Origin: Leptolyngbya sp. NIES-3755
Lineage (GTDB): Bacteria > Cyanobacteriota > Cyanobacteriia > Leptolyngbyales > Leptolyngbyaceae
Reading direction: 5' to 3'
Assembly (NCBI GenBank): GCA_001548435.1
Contig: AP017308.1
Coordinates: 2,675,030 to 2,739,029, forward strand
Length of the DNA: 64,000 nt
The notes under the pieces are model-generated. The model was not told where the DNA came from and did not search any database. It was given only the letters and a program-made list of their open reading frames with translations. Shown here in pieces: positions 62,765-64,000 of this stretch; position 1 is the stretch's first letter; each line of letters begins with the position of its first letter. The position numbers were made by a program, and so were the translations under genes.

Positions 62765-63766
62765 ATGGCGGCTCAACCGAACGAACTTGAATCTCAATTA
62801 GATGCCATTCGGCAAGAAGCGAAAACCGCGATCGCCGAATCCACCACACTCGATCAACTTGAACAATTGCGGGTCAAGTATCTCGGTAAAAAAGGTCCAA
62901 TCCCTCAAGTTCTGGGCGGAATGGGCAAACTCGATCCGGCAGAACGTCCAAGAATCGGGGCACGTGCCAATGAAGTGAAAGAAGCGATTCAAGTTGATCT
63001 AGACGAGAAGAAGTCTGCACTTCAAACGGCAGCGATCGCGGCTCGACTCGAAGCGGAAACGATCGATGTCACGATGCCTGGAGTAACACGCCCTCAAGGT
63101 CGATTGCATCCTTTGAATAGCACGATCGATCAAGTGCTCGATATTTTTGTTGGACTCGGCTACACAGTGGCAGAAGGTCCCGAAATGGAGACGGATTACT
63201 ATAATTTCGAGGCGTTGAACTTCTTGCCCGATCACCCGGCGCGAGATATGCAGGACACGCTTTATCTTCCCGATGGCAATCTGTTGAGAACTCATACTTC
63301 TCCGGTACAAATCCGCTATATGGAAACGAATGATCCACCGATTCGGGTCGCAGTTCCAGGAAAAACTTACAGACGCGATACCGTCGATGCGACTCACTCG
63401 GCTGTGTTTCATCAGATTGAAATTTTGGCGATCGATGAAGGTTTGACGTTTACAGATCTCAAAGGAACGATCAAAGTGTTCTTACAAGAACTTTTTGGCG
63501 AAGTTGAAATTCGATTCCGTCCCAGTTTCTTCCCGTTTACAGAACCTTCTGCCGAAGTGGATGTGAAGTGGAAAGGACGCTGGCTGGAAATTCTCGGCTG
63601 TGGAATGGTCGATCCGAATGTGTTGAAAGCAGTGGGATACGATCCAGAGATCTATACCGGATTTGCGGCTGGATTTGGAGTCGAACGATTGGCAATGGTG
63701 CTGCACCAGATCGATGATATTCGACGATTGTACAACAGCGATTTGAGGTTTCTCAAGCAGTTTTAA
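62765..63766 (+). CDS. pheS: Phenylalanine--tRNA ligase alpha subunit
   Basis: PheS is the catalytic subunit of the class II phenylalanyl-tRNA synthetase. From the ATG at 62765 it is 333 residues. An N-terminal coiled coil ([20 protein letters not shown]) is followed by [32 protein letters not shown] and motif 2 [20 protein letters not shown]. Motif 3 follows in [18 protein letters not shown]. The in-frame codon at 62732 overlaps the surE upstream region and is less likely. pheT is not adjacent. Confidence 0.96.
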   Translation: MAAQPNELESQLDAIRQEAKTAIAESTTLDQLEQLRVKYLGKKGPIPQVLGGMGKLDPAERPRIGARANEVKEAIQVDLDEKKSALQTAAIAARLEAETIDVTMPGVTRPQGRLHPLNSTIDQVLDIFVGLGYTVAEGPEMETDYYNFEALNFLPDHPARDMQDTLYLPDGNLLRTHTSPVQIRYMETNDPPIRVAVPGKTYRRDTVDATHSAVFHQIEILAIDEGLTFTDLKGTIKVFLQELFGEVEIRFRPSFFPFTEPSAEVDVKWKGRWLEILGCGMVDPNVLKAVGYDPEIYTGFAAGFGVERLAMVLHQIDDIRRLYNSDLRFLKQF

Positions 63767-64000
63767 TCAAACAATTGCTGTGCGGCTTGTGTTATTCCGG
63801 CTACGACCTGAATGAATGGAAACCACAACAAACAAATCAAGGCAGCCCGACGAGTGCCAATATCTAAGCCTTGACGGACTGCCACAATGACAGCAAGTAA
63901 TGTCCAGCCTGAAAGTAAAAGCTCGATCGCTCTTCCCAACAAGGGAATCACGGTGAGGAAATTGAGAATCTGTGGCGCATATGCGAACCCGATCGGACCT
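63763..64000 (-). CDS. Yip1-family membrane protein, C-terminal part (partial)
   Basis: The frame is open to the window edge, so the N-terminus is outside. The visible 78 residues are hydrophobic, with about two and a half helices, including [20 protein letters not shown] and [20 protein letters not shown]. This looks like the end of Yip1/YIP1-domain membrane proteins. Its stop overlaps the pheS stop by 4 bases. Confidence 0.65.
   Translation of the reverse strand, partial: GPIGFAYAPQILNFLTVIPLLGRAIELLLSGWTLLAVIVAVRQGLDIGTRRAALICLLWFPFIQVVAGITQAAQQLFD

Noticed and set aside
1-64000. CRISPR arrays and cas genes
   Set aside because: No set of short, evenly spaced repeats with unique spacers; the repeats at 57.5 kb have only two units and the one at 7.2 kb has no spacers.

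Overview
The window comes from a cyanobacterial chromosome, most likely a filamentous Leptolyngbya-like organism. The evidence is a complete kaiABC clock cluster, a high-light-inducible protein, BtpA, a cyAbrB regulator, a fused ModBC, a Pho-box of the cyanobacterial type, and very frequent GCGATCGC (HIP1-type) words. The genus is inference. Most of the window is dense core genome with short gaps. The accessory parts are 19.6-20.1 kb and 56.9-61.3 kb.

Layout. 0-2 kb: end of an unknown gene, tRNA-Leu(CAG), murA. 2-6.5 kb: an iron-uptake cluster (AraC/PchR-like regulator, TonB-dependent receptor, PepSY membrane protein) with a 22-bp-period direct repeat between regulator and receptor. 6.5-10.1 kb: Uma2 protein with a perfect 21-bp tandem repeat, era, a pfkA with a one-base frameshift in a G run, and a surE paralogue. 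10.2-20.3 kb (minus strand): a cellulose-synthase-type operon running porin, TPR protein, GH8 glucanase, BcsB, BcsA-PilZ. Its first gene is interrupted by a transposase-less IS200/IS605-like element. 20.7-28.7 kb: lipoprotein, GST, amino-acid ABC transporter, VapBC-like toxin-antitoxin pair, GTPase, and an SphR-like response regulator behind a three-repeat Pho box. 28.8-30.4 kb: rpsB-tsf preceded by a pseudoknot-capable leader. 30.4-36.3 kb: a haemagglutinin-type exoprotein and kaiABC (minus strand). A hybrid histidine kinase with a receiver lacking the phosphoacceptor Asp faces kaiA divergently. 39.5-54.3 kb: small conserved proteins, creatininase-family amidohydrolase, btpA, CPBP protease with cyAbrB, sdhB-hli, a bacterial calpain, an FAD enzyme, a FecR/CHASE2-kinase pair, a TIR-membrane-sensor protein, arfB, queG. 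54.4-57 kb: molybdate transporter modA-modBC.

56.9-61.3 kb is a patchwork. A lone XRE gene sits between two 88%-identical copies of the modBC 3' end. It is followed by direct repeats, a 135-bp imperfect palindrome, an IS4-like element with inverted repeats and a near-perfect 10-bp target duplication, and a YwqG-like protein. A two-gene retropepsin-like operon comes next, followed by an 84-nt structure matching an integron attC site, including a bulged base and core boxes. The window ends with a second, canonical surE, pheS, and the C-terminal part of a Yip1-type membrane protein.

The observations most worth checking are the attC-like site, the modBC tail duplication around the XRE gene, the IS605-like element splitting the cellulose-operon porin, the rpsB leader pseudoknot, the pfkA poly-G frameshift, and the TIR protein whose usual C-terminal sensor appears to be replaced by a membrane-embedded one.
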